A stretch of DNA of 22,370 bases. It comes from JALZDI01 sp036259355. Its GTDB lineage: Bacteria; Actinomycetota; Actinomycetes; Propionibacteriales; Nocardioidaceae. The position numbers were made by a program, and so were the translations under genes. The stretch is from assembly GCA_036259355.1 (NCBI GenBank), contig DATABY010000072.1:1-22370 (forward strand), read 5' to 3'. This document shows, piece by piece, positions 1 to 5,726 of this stretch; within the stretch, counting starts at the first letter, position 1; every line of letters begins with the position of its first letter. The notes beneath the pieces are model-generated. The model did no database searches. It saw only the letters and a list, made by a program, of their open reading frames with translations, and was not told the origin of the DNA.

Positions 1-265
1 GCCCGAAGATCAGCGCGCCCACCACGGCTCCGAGCACGTAGGCCGCTCCGGCGACGCCGACCTGACTGGCGGTGAGCTCGAGACCGCTGCCCTCCTCCTG
101 CCACATGCCGGCGATCGAACCGACGATCGTGACCTCGAGGCAGTAGAGGATCCACACCGTGCCCAGGCCGACGACGACCAGCCAGTGCCAGCGCGACCAG
201 GGCAGCCGGTCGAGCCTGGCCGGCACCTTGGTCGTGATCCGCCGCAGCTCCACGCTCTCGGCCAT
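1..265 (-). CDS. MFS transporter, N-terminal part (runs off left edge)
   Basis: This is the start of a major facilitator superfamily permease; 88 codons are visible and the frame stays open to the window edge. The ATG at 265 is preceded by a GAGGAGG ribosome site about 8 nt upstream. A charged N-terminus (MAESVELRRITTKVPARLDR) leads into a first membrane helix at about residues 28-49, containing WILYCLEVTIVG. A second helix starts around residue 70 (GVAGAAYVLGAVVGALIFG). Known of the family: many sugar/metabolite-type MFS proteins carry WILDGLEVT at this place, so the Asp-Gly pair appears replaced by Tyr-Cys here. Substrate cannot be told from this fragment. It is transcribed away from the small-protein operon at 456. 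I am confident of the family, not of the function. Confidence 0.8.
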   Translation of the reverse strand, partial: MAESVELRRITTKVPARLDRLPWSRWHWLVVVGLGTVWILYCLEVTIVGSIAGMWQEEGSGLELTASQVGVAGAAYVLGAVVGALIFG

Positions 266-288
266 GGCCCGAGCCTCCTCACGCCCGT

Positions 289-312
289 CGGATACCAAAA
301 GGTTCCATACCC
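289..312 (-). promoter_or_regulatory. Putative promoter/regulatory element upstream of MFS gene
   Basis: On the minus strand this reads GGGTATG, nine bases, then GGTATCCG, ending 23 nt before the MFS start codon. A very similar arrangement (GGGTATG, seven bases, GGTATCCG) lies upstream of etfB at 21781-21802. GGGTAT resembles the -10 element of SigB/SigF-type actinobacterial promoters, but I see no convincing -35 partner. The similarity is observed; the function is inferred. Confidence 0.3.
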
Positions 313-345
313 GCTGTGACGGCGCGTATGCCGCGGGACACGTTC

Positions 346-372
346 GGCGCACCCGGGCTCCCCGGGCGCGCC
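346..372. repeat. Strong GC-rich inverted repeat in divergent intergenic region
   Basis: Two 12-nt arms (346-357 and 361-372) pair with a single A-C mismatch around a 3-nt centre, giving GGCGC-A-CCCGGG opposed to CCCGGG-C-GCGCC. The region lies between divergently transcribed genes, so a terminator for a gene inside the window is not needed. It could be an operator, or a leader hairpin of the operon starting at 456 (84 nt from its start codon). The rest of the 190-nt gap (266-455) shows only the element at 289-312 and the SD before 456. Confidence 0.45.
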
Positions 373-455
373 TGCCTCGGCTGGACACCCGCGTGCGATA
401 CAAACGACCCTGGGGCATGTGCGTGGCGCGCGCTGCGCAGGACCAAGGAGGAGTA

Positions 456-623
456 GTGACCGCAGTGGCCAAGAAGGGCTTGACGCTCCTGGTCGTGGCC
501 TTCGCCGCCTTCTACCTGTTCACGCAGCCCGAAGGTGCCGCGAACGCGCTGGAAGGCGCCGGTGAAGGAGTTATGACCGCTTTCGAGCAAATCGTCCGGT
601 TCCTGACCGCGCTGTTCAACTGA
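456..623 (+). CDS. Small single-pass membrane protein (55 aa), unknown function
   Basis: A short protein with a basic start (VTAVAKKG), one hydrophobic helix at about residues 9-22 (LTLLVVAFAAFYLF), a Gly/Ala/Glu linker and an amphipathic C-terminal stretch (MTAFEQIVRFLTALF). The GTG at 456 follows AAGGAGGAG at 445-453; the spacing is tight, so the in-frame GTG at 465 (VAKKG) is a possible alternative start. The stop codon is only 4 nt before the start of the PH-domain gene, so the two are probably co-transcribed and translationally coupled. I do not recognise a named family. The pairing suggests a small partner of the downstream membrane protein, but that is inference. Confidence 0.7.
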   Translation: MTAVAKKGLTLLVVAFAAFYLFTQPEGAANALEGAGEGVMTAFEQIVRFLTALFN

Positions 624-627
624 CGCA

Positions 628-1200
628 GTGCTGAGCTGGCTGTGGCGGACGTTTGCGGACCCCCAGATCCACAAGCACCTGCTGGTCGAGGAGGGTGAGC
701 GGGTCGTCGACGAGGTGCGGCACCACTGGGTGGTCTACGAGACCCCCATGCTGGAGTTCTTCGCCGGCGTCGCGGCGTTCGTGCTGTTCCTGTTCAGCGA
801 CGTCGACATCGCCTGGTTGCCGCTGCTGCTCGCCGTCGCCCTGGTGGGGCACGCCGGCTGGCGGGCGCTGAACCACCACATGGACCGGTTCGTCATCACG
901 AACATGCGCGTCTTCCGCGTCCAGGGCGTGTTCACTCAGCGGCTGGCGACGATGCCGATCGCCCGGATCCTCGACATCTCGGTGGAGAAGCCGCTGGTCG
1001 GACGGCTGGTGGGCTACGGGCACTTCGTCTTCGAGTCCGCCGCCCAGAAGCAGGGGCTCAAGGACATCCGGTACGTCGGGCGCCCGGACGAACGCGACCT
1101 GACCATCCAGCGTGTCATCGCGCGAGCCGGTCTGCGTGGCCCGCGCGGCGGGACCAGCGGGTTCAGCCCGGGCGCCCACGGCCGGCAGATCCACAGCTGA
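628..1200 (+). CDS. Bacterial PH-domain (bPH2-like) membrane protein
   Basis: A 190-aa protein with a cytoplasmic N-terminus containing DPQIHKHLLVEEGERVVDEV, two closely spaced membrane helices at about residues 42-57 and 61-77, and a bacterial pleckstrin-homology type domain at about 82-165 (DRFVITNMRVFRVQGVF, then RILDISVEKPLVGRLVGYGHFVFESAAQ cut by family pattern). The C-terminal 25 residues are Gly/Arg-rich and probably disordered. The GTG at 628 has no clear SD and follows the upstream stop by 4 nt, which fits translational coupling; the next in-frame ATG would delete the conserved N-terminus. The MarR gene starts 2 nt after its stop. Family members are uncharacterised membrane proteins; I assign no biochemical role. 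Confidence 0.85.
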   Translation: MLSWLWRTFADPQIHKHLLVEEGERVVDEVRHHWVVYETPMLEFFAGVAAFVLFLFSDVDIAWLPLLLAVALVGHAGWRALNHHMDRFVITNMRVFRVQGVFTQRLATMPIARILDISVEKPLVGRLVGYGHFVFESAAQKQGLKDIRYVGRPDERDLTIQRVIARAGLRGPRGGTSGFSPGAHGRQIHS

Positions 1201-1202
1201 CG

Positions 1203-1703
1203 ATGCCTCGCCGTCCACCCCTGCCGTTCGACCCCATCGACGAGGCGGCCCGCCAGTGGGGGATGCGCTGGGACGCGGTGGCGCAGATGCGCGCGGTGAC
1301 CTCGCTGATGCGGGTACAGCAGGTGGTGCTCGGCGAGCTCGACGAGATCCTGCGGCCGCACGGCCTGTCGTTCGCCCGCTACGAGGCGCTGGTGCTGCTC
1401 ACGTTCAGCCGCCGTGGCGCGCTGCCGCTGGGCAAGATGGGTGAGCGGCTGCAGGTGCACCCGACCTCGGTGACGTCGATCGTGCGGCGGCTGGAGGGAT
1501 CCGGGTTCGTCGTACGCCGGCCGCACCCGCGCGACGGGCGGGCGGTCCTGGCGGAGATCACCGAGGCCGGACGGGCCGTGGTGGAGGCGGCCACGGCCGA
1601 CCTGACGTCGGCGCGGTTCGGCCTGGGTGTGCTCGACGACGCCGAGCTCGACGAGGTCTTCCGCCTCCTGCGGCCGGTCCGGAGGGCCGCCGGTGACTTC
1701 TGA
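1203..1703 (+). CDS. MarR-family transcriptional regulator
   Basis: A 166-aa winged helix-turn-helix protein. An N-terminal helical dimerisation segment (about 25-55) is followed by the DNA-binding domain at about 57-130: LSFARYEALVLL, LGKMGERLQVHPTSVTSIVRRLE as recognition region, and a wing with RPHPRDGRAV, where the D111-G-R113 signature of MarR proteins is visible. The ATG lies 2 nt after the PH-domain gene stop and lacks its own SD, so it is read with that operon. It is the only regulator encoded in the window and lies upstream of icmA, separated by the VOC gene. MarR proteins bind short palindromes, so it is a candidate ligand for the 22-bp palindrome at 2232-2253; this is inference only. 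The effector is unknown. Confidence 0.9.
   Translation: MPRRPPLPFDPIDEAARQWGMRWDAVAQMRAVTSLMRVQQVVLGELDEILRPHGLSFARYEALVLLTFSRRGALPLGKMGERLQVHPTSVTSIVRRLEGSGFVVRRPHPRDGRAVLAEITEAGRAVVEAATADLTSARFGLGVLDDAELDEVFRLLRPVRRAAGDF
1686..1703 (+). repeat. Direct repeat copy 1 (last codons and stop of MarR gene)
   Basis: GCCGCCGGTGACTTCTGA forms the end of the MarR coding sequence. A copy matching at 16 of 18 positions lies at 2194-2211, on the other side of the VOC gene. Confidence 0.5.
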
Positions 1704-1739
1704 GCGTGGAGGTGCTGGTCGGGTCGGTGGCGCGGTGTG

Positions 1740-1758
1740 CGCCCCTCGATCAGGGGCG
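1740..1758. terminator. Bidirectional terminator hairpin between MarR and VOC genes
   Basis: CGCCCCT (1740-1746) pairs perfectly with AGGGGCG (1752-1758) over a 5-nt loop. It lies between two convergent genes and its right arm overlaps the VOC stop codon (1750-1752). There is no T-run, which is common for hairpins at actinobacterial gene ends. Function is inferred from position. Confidence 0.5.
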
Positions 1759-2139
1759 GCGGCCCGCAAGGACGCAGAACTCGTTCCCCTCCGGGTCGGC
1801 AAGACAGACCCAGCTCTCCTCGCCGGTCTGGCCGACATCGGCGTGCCGGGCGCCTAGGTCGAGCAGGCGACGGACCTCGTCGTCCTGGTCCCTGTCGGTC
1901 GGGTTGATGTCAAGGTGGAGCCTGTTCTTGCCGGTCTTGCCCTCGGGCACGTGCGCGAATGTCAACGTCGGTGGCACGGGGCCAGGGCGGTTCTTGCCTT
2001 CGGGCACCGCAGGGGAGCCGATCGAGACAGTTGCGTCGTCTTCGTCCTGCACCTCGTAGCCGAGGACCGAGCACCAGAACCGGGCGAGACTGTGGGGATC
2101 GGCACAGTCGATCGCGAGCTCGGTGAGCTTGCTGGCCAT
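1750..2139 (-). CDS. VOC superfamily (glyoxalase-fold) protein
   Basis: A 129-aa single-module vicinal-oxygen-chelate protein of the glyoxalase-like type. The first beta-alpha unit reads LAIDCADPHSLARFWCSVLGYEV (residues 8-30 region), followed by KNRLHLDI (71-78), a helix EVRRLLDLGA (88-97) and the closing strand ADPEGNEFCVL (114-124). Such proteins form dimers around a metal site; H75 and E120 are plausible ligands but I cannot assign a reaction. The ATG at 2139 has a GGAGGT site about 8 nt upstream. The motif VPEGK occurs twice (45-49 and 64-68), the first in an unusual proline-rich insertion. By eye the base composition is less GC-rich than the flanks and the gene is oriented against both neighbours, consistent with later insertion between marR and icmA. 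Confidence 0.85.
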   Translation of the reverse strand: MASKLTELAIDCADPHSLARFWCSVLGYEVQDEDDATVSIGSPAVPEGKNRPGPVPPTLTFAHVPEGKTGKNRLHLDINPTDRDQDDEVRRLLDLGARHADVGQTGEESWVCLADPEGNEFCVLAGRRP

Positions 2140-2193
2140 GTCAGGACCTCCCAGTCAAGTAGCGGTCCGGCTCCGGGCCACCCGCTGACGCCT

Positions 2194-2211
2194 GCCGCCC
2201 GCGACTTCTGA
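2194..2211 (+). repeat. Direct repeat copy 2 (echo of MarR 3' end)
   Basis: GCCGCCCGCGACTTCTGA matches the MarR 3' end at 1686-1703 in 16 of 18 positions, 508 nt downstream and in the same orientation. It sits just before the icmA promoter and brackets the VOC gene with the first copy. Confidence 0.5.
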
Positions 2212-2234
2212 CCCGGCCGCGCGTGGAGTAGAAT
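2206..2234 (+). promoter_or_regulatory. Putative icmA promoter
   Basis: TAGAAT at 2229-2234 matches the TATAAT -10 consensus at 5 of 6 positions. TTCTGA at 2206-2211, 17 nt upstream, is a weak -35. The predicted start of transcription, about 2241, falls inside the palindrome at 2232-2253. The ribosome site GGGAGG (2275-2280) is 5 nt before the icmA ATG. Confidence 0.45.
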
Positions 2235-2253
2235 AGTAGGACGTCCTACTATT
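2232..2253. promoter_or_regulatory. Perfect 22-bp palindrome, probable operator of icmA
   Basis: The half-site AATAGTAGGAC is followed with no spacer by its exact reverse complement GTCCTACTATT, so all 11 pairs match; the first flanking pair (G2231/T2254) breaks the symmetry. It overlaps the predicted -10 box and transcription start, 32 nt before the icmA ATG, which is the position expected for a repressor operator. The AT-rich ends stand out in this GC-rich sequence. The regulator is unknown; the MarR protein encoded at 1203-1703 or a TetR-type protein elsewhere are candidates. Confidence 0.75.
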
Positions 2254-2285
2254 TTCGTGGGATCACCACACCGAGGGAGGCCGCG

Positions 2286-4025
2286 ATGACGGAGACCACC
2301 GGGCGCCAGCGCTGGCAGGAGCGGTACGCACGCTCGCGCGTGCGCGACGCCGACTTCAGCACGCTGTCCGGCATGGAGGTCGAGCCGGTCTACGGTCCCG
2401 ACAGCGAAGAGAACGTGCCCGGCTTCGAGCGCATCGGCTGGCCGGGAGAGTTCCCGTTCACCCGCGGCCTGTACGACACCGGCTACCGCGGGCGCACGTG
2501 GACCATCCGGCAGTTCGCCGGCTTCGGCAACGCGCAGCAGACCAACGAGCGCTACAAGATGATCCTCGAGGCGGGCGGGGGCGGCCTCTCGGTGGCTTTC
2601 GACATGCCGACGCTGATGGGGCGCGACTCTGACGACCCGAAGGGCCTGGGGGAGGTCGGCCACTGCGGCGTCGCGGTGGACTCCGCGGCCGACATGGACG
2701 TCCTGTTCGGCGGCATCCCGCTGGAGGACGTCACCACCTCGATGACGATCAGCGGTCCGGCCGTCCCCGTCTTCTGCATGTATCTCGTCGCGGCCGAGCG
2801 CCAGGGCGCCGACATCGGCAAGCTCAACGGCACGCTGCAGACCGACATCTTCAAGGAGTACATCGCCCAGAAGGAGTGGCTGTTCGCGGCCGAGCCGCAC
2901 CTGCGCCTGATCGGCGACCTGATGGAGTACTGCGCCAACGACATCCCGGCGTACAAGCCGCTGTCGGTGTCCGGGTACCACATCCGCGAGGCCGGCTCGA
3001 CGGCCGCACAGGAGCTGGCGTACACGCTCGCCGACGGGTTCGGCTACGTCGAGCTCGGTCTCTCCCGAGGCCTCGACGTCGACCGGTTCGCCCCCGGACT
3101 GTCGTTCTTCTTCGACAGCCACGTCGACTTCTTCGAGGAGATCGCGAAGTTCCGCGCCGCCCGCCGGATCTGGGCGCGCTGGCTGCGCGACGTGTACGGG
3201 GCGGAGACCGAGAGGGCCCAGTGGCTGCGCTTCCACACCCAGACGGCGGGCGTGTCGCTGACCGCCCAGCAGCCGTACAACAACGTCGTCCGTACGGCGG
3301 TGGAGGCGCTGGCCGCCGTGCTCGGCGGCACCAACAGCCTGCACACCAACGCGCTCGACGAGACGCTGGCGCTGCCGACCGAGCGCTCCGCGGAGATCGC
3401 GCTGCGCACCCAGCAGGTGCTGCTGGAGGAGACCGGTGTCGTCAACGTCGCCGACCCGCTCGGCGGGTCGTGGTACCTCGAGGCCCTCACCGACAAGATC
3501 GAGGCCGAGGCCGAGGCGATCTTCGACCGCATCCTGGCGATGGGCGGCACCGGGCTGCGGGCCGCGGACACGGCGGGGCTGGCCGAGCTGGTGCGCCGCA
3601 GCACTGCCGAGGGGCGGCATGGCGTGTGGCCGATGACCCGCGGCATCCTGCGCGGCATCGAGGACGGCTGGTTCATGTCCGAGATCGCCGAGGCGGCCTT
3701 CCAGTACCAGACGGCGCTGGAGAAGGGTGACAAGAAGATCGTCGGGGTCAACTGCCACACCCGCTCGGTGACCGAGGACCTGGAGATCCTGCGGGTCTCG
3801 CACGAGGTGGAGCGGGAGCAGGTGGCCGAGCTTGCCGAGCGCCGAGCCGCACGGGACGACTCCGCGGTGCAGGCCGCGCTGCAGCGCATGGTCGAGGTGG
3901 GCCGCACGGAGGACAACATGATCCCCGCCATGCTCGACGCCGTGCGGGTCGAGGCGACGCTCGGTGAGATCTGCGACGCCCTGCGCGCCGAGTGGGGGGA
4001 GTACCGCGAGCCGGCCAGGTTCTGA
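2286..4025 (+). CDS. icmA: Isobutyryl-CoA mutase-type large subunit (B12-dependent acyl-CoA mutase)
   Basis: A 579-aa substrate-binding (TIM-barrel) subunit of the methylmalonyl-CoA mutase family. It ends after the barrel and has no C-terminal cobalamin-binding domain, so it needs a separate small subunit; none is encoded here. Known of the family: methylmalonyl-CoA mutase uses Tyr89 and Arg207 to hold the substrate carboxylate, while isobutyryl-CoA mutase has Phe80 and Gln198. Here the equivalents are F77 (TIRQFAGFG) and Q195 (EYIAQKEW), with the same 118-residue spacing, so the expected reaction is isobutyryl-CoA to n-butyryl-CoA. Length also fits IcmA. The family motif LSVAFDMPTLMGRDSD is at 101-116. 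The ATG at 2286 has GGGAGG 5 nt upstream. Automated annotation may call it methylmalonyl-CoA mutase. It is likely controlled through the palindrome on its promoter and would serve valine/branched acyl-CoA metabolism or butyryl-CoA supply. Confidence 0.88.
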   Translation: MTETTGRQRWQERYARSRVRDADFSTLSGMEVEPVYGPDSEENVPGFERIGWPGEFPFTRGLYDTGYRGRTWTIRQFAGFGNAQQTNERYKMILEAGGGGLSVAFDMPTLMGRDSDDPKGLGEVGHCGVAVDSAADMDVLFGGIPLEDVTTSMTISGPAVPVFCMYLVAAERQGADIGKLNGTLQTDIFKEYIAQKEWLFAAEPHLRLIGDLMEYCANDIPAYKPLSVSGYHIREAGSTAAQELAYTLADGFGYVELGLSRGLDVDRFAPGLSFFFDSHVDFFEEIAKFRAARRIWARWLRDVYGAETERAQWLRFHTQTAGVSLTAQQPYNNVVRTAVEALAAVLGGTNSLHTNALDETLALPTERSAEIALRTQQVLLEETGVVNVADPLGGSWYLEALTDKIEAEAEAIFDRILAMGGTGLRAADTAGLAELVRRSTAEGRHGVWPMTRGILRGIEDGWFMSEIAEAAFQYQTALEKGDKKIVGVNCHTRSVTEDLEILRVSHEVEREQVAELAERRAARDDSAVQAALQRMVEVGRTEDNMIPAMLDAVRVEATLGEICDALRAEWGEYREPARF

Positions 4026-4095
4026 CCCGGGTCGTCCATCCGCGAAACCTACCGTGGGCTGGGGAGGTCAGGACACGACGGCGACCGGCCGCTCC

Positions 4096-4101
4096 TAGGA
4101 T
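4096..4101 (+). promoter_or_regulatory. Putative -10 element for a (near-)leaderless transcript
   Basis: TAGGAT ends 7 nt before the ATG at 4109, placing the expected transcription start within 1-2 nt of the start codon. AGGA inside it could alternatively act as a weak SD. No clear -35 was seen. Confidence 0.4.
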
Positions 4102-4108
4102 GGGCGGC

Positions 4109-5038
4109 ATGAGTGTTCCGTTCTCGCGTCCTGGTGCCGTCGACCTGTCGGCTCTGAAGTCCTCGGCTCCGCCCGCCGGGGCTCCGTCCGGCACCGGCGC
4201 GGCAGGAGGCGCGGTCGGCGGCGCCTACGCGGTCGAGATCACGGCCGAGAACTTTCAGGCAGAGATGCAGCGCTCGACGCAGCTGCCGGTCGCGGTGTGC
4301 TTCTACTCCCCCCAGTCGGCGGAGTCGTTGGAGCTGGCCCGCACGCTGAGCAAGCTGGCCGACGAGTTCGAGGGCCGCTTCCTGCTGGCCCTGCTCGACG
4401 TGGACGCCAACCCGCAGATCGCGCAGAGCATCGGAGTGCCGGGGGTGCCGCTGTTCGCCATCGCCCTGCAGGGGCAGCTGCAGCCGGTCGCTCAGCAGAA
4501 CGTGCCCGAGGCCGACCTCCGCCAGGTGCTCAACCAGGTGGTGCAGAGTGCGGTGACCAACGGGATGACCGGCCGGGTCCAGCCACGGCAGGGTGTCGAG
4601 GAGCCGGAGGCGGAGGAACCGGAGGCCGACCCCAAGTACGCCGAGGCGGAGGAGGCGCTGGCCACCGGCGACCTCGACGGCGCCATCGCGGCGTACGAGC
4701 GGCTGCTGCGCGAGGACCCCGGTGACCAGGAGGCGCGGACCGGGCTGGCGCGCGTGCACCTGGTCGCCCGCACCCGGGGGGTCGACCTGGCCGCCGCCCG
4801 CGAGGCCGCGGCCGCCGATCCCGGCGACGTCGAGGCACAGATAAAGGTCGCCGACGTCGACCTCATGGGCGGGCACGTCGAGGACGCCTTCGACCGGCTG
4901 GTGACAACGGTCGCCAGGGTCGCCGGCGACGACCGCGACCGCGTCCGCACGCACCTCGTGGAGCTGTTCGACCTCGTGGGCAACGACGACCCGCGGGTCC
5001 GCACCTTCCGGACCCGGCTGGCCAGCGCACTGTTCTGA
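4109..5038 (+). CDS. CnoX/YbbN-like thioredoxin-fold TPR protein
   Basis: A 309-aa soluble protein. A Pro/Ala/Gly-rich disordered N-terminus (1-40) is followed by a thioredoxin-fold domain (about 41-148), an acidic linker (EEPEAEEPEAD, 164-174) and a C-terminal tetratricopeptide region (175-309) ending in RVRTFRTRLASALF, as in E. coli CnoX (YbbN). The redox motif is lost: where thioredoxin has CGPC this protein has SAES (S70-S73), and its only cysteine is C64, so it cannot act as a disulfide reductase. Known of the family: CnoX is a holdase chaperone that hands substrates to GroEL or DnaK. I chose ATG 4109 because TAGGAT/AGGA lies just upstream; an in-frame ATG at 4100 (MGGMSVPF) is possible. 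The next gene starts 37 nt downstream. Confidence 0.85.
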   Translation: MSVPFSRPGAVDLSALKSSAPPAGAPSGTGAAGGAVGGAYAVEITAENFQAEMQRSTQLPVAVCFYSPQSAESLELARTLSKLADEFEGRFLLALLDVDANPQIAQSIGVPGVPLFAIALQGQLQPVAQQNVPEADLRQVLNQVVQSAVTNGMTGRVQPRQGVEEPEAEEPEADPKYAEAEEALATGDLDGAIAAYERLLREDPGDQEARTGLARVHLVARTRGVDLAAAREAAAADPGDVEAQIKVADVDLMGGHVEDAFDRLVTTVARVAGDDRDRVRTHLVELFDLVGNDDPRVRTFRTRLASALF

Positions 5039-5059
5039 CGCGGCCCGTCCACGGCGGAC

Positions 5060-5065
5060 TAGGCT
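5060..5065 (+). promoter_or_regulatory. Putative -10 element
   Basis: TAGGCT lies 10 nt before the ATG at 5076, predicting a start of transcription about 4 nt ahead of it. The gene lacks an SD, which fits a short-leader mRNA. The same hexamer precedes echA at 20321. Confidence 0.4.
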
Positions 5066-5075
5066 TGGCGTCCTT

Positions 5076-5726
5076 ATGCGGCGACTGGGAGGCCTTGCGC
5101 TCATCGCGCTGGGCGTGCTCAGCGCAGTGCTCGGGATCGCGCTCGCGGTCCTGTTCGGACCGGACGACCGGATGGGAACCGGACCGCATCGGCTCAGCAC
5201 GCCGGGACAGGCGATCGTGACCGCGCCGGAGGCGCTGGCCTACGCCGGCCCCAGGGTGGAGCTGAGGGTCGCCAGCCCCGGCCGGGAGCGCCCCCTCTTC
5301 CTCGGCGTGGCGCACGACGTGGACGTGCGCGACTTCCTCGACGGCACACCCCGTACCCGCATCGACGCCATCAGCATCCCCTGGCAGGTCGCCACGACGC
5401 GGGTGCCGGGAGGTGGCTTTCCCAAGGGCGAGCCGGGTGACCAGAACTGGTGGATCGCCGATGCCGAGGGTCGCGGCGATGCGGTGCTGTCCTGGCGGCT
5501 GCCCGACACGGCCGCCGACGTGGTGATCCTCGCCCGAGACAGTGGGGACGGCCTGGTGGTCGACGTCACGGCGGCCGTCGTGGCGCCCGGCGTCTTCGTG
5601 GTCGGGCTGGCGCTGGTGGTTCTCGGCCTCGGTGTCGCGGTGTTCGGCTGGGCCGTGCTGACCACCCGGGCGACGCCACGCGGCCTGCACGCGATGCGGC
5701 CCCGCGCCAAGCAGGACGCCGCATGA
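5076..5726 (+). CDS. Two-helix membrane protein, unknown function
   Basis: A 216-aa protein with an N-terminal membrane helix (about 5-27, after MRRLGG) and a C-terminal helix (about 171-195), enclosing a 140-residue domain predicted to be extracytoplasmic. That domain contains EALAYAGPRVELRVASPG, FLGVAHDVDVRDFLDG and GDQNWWIADAEGRGDAVLSW, which look like beta-strand-rich segments. The cytoplasmic tail is short and basic (RGLHAMRPRAKQ). I do not recognise a named family. Its stop codon overlaps the start of the lipoprotein gene (ATGA at 5723-5726), so the two products are made together and may form a cell-envelope pair. No SD is visible before the ATG. Confidence 0.75.
   Translation: MRRLGGLALIALGVLSAVLGIALAVLFGPDDRMGTGPHRLSTPGQAIVTAPEALAYAGPRVELRVASPGRERPLFLGVAHDVDVRDFLDGTPRTRIDAISIPWQVATTRVPGGGFPKGEPGDQNWWIADAEGRGDAVLSWRLPDTAADVVILARDSGDGLVVDVTAAVVAPGVFVVGLALVVLGLGVAVFGWAVLTTRATPRGLHAMRPRAKQDAA

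Noticed and set aside
628..1200. PH-domain gene as a novel signalling system with MarR
   Set aside because: Operon linkage alone does not show signalling; no sensor or effector domain is visible.
1915..2211. Plus-strand 98-codon frame ending LTPAARDF, resembling the MarR end
   Set aside because: It mostly overlaps the VOC gene in antisense and its likeness to MarR is limited to the last few codons; treated as a direct repeat, not a gene fragment.
1962..3803. Long open frame on the minus strand opposite icmA
   Set aside because: It is an Arg/Gly/Val-rich shadow produced by GC-rich third positions; the plus strand encodes a fully recognisable mutase there.
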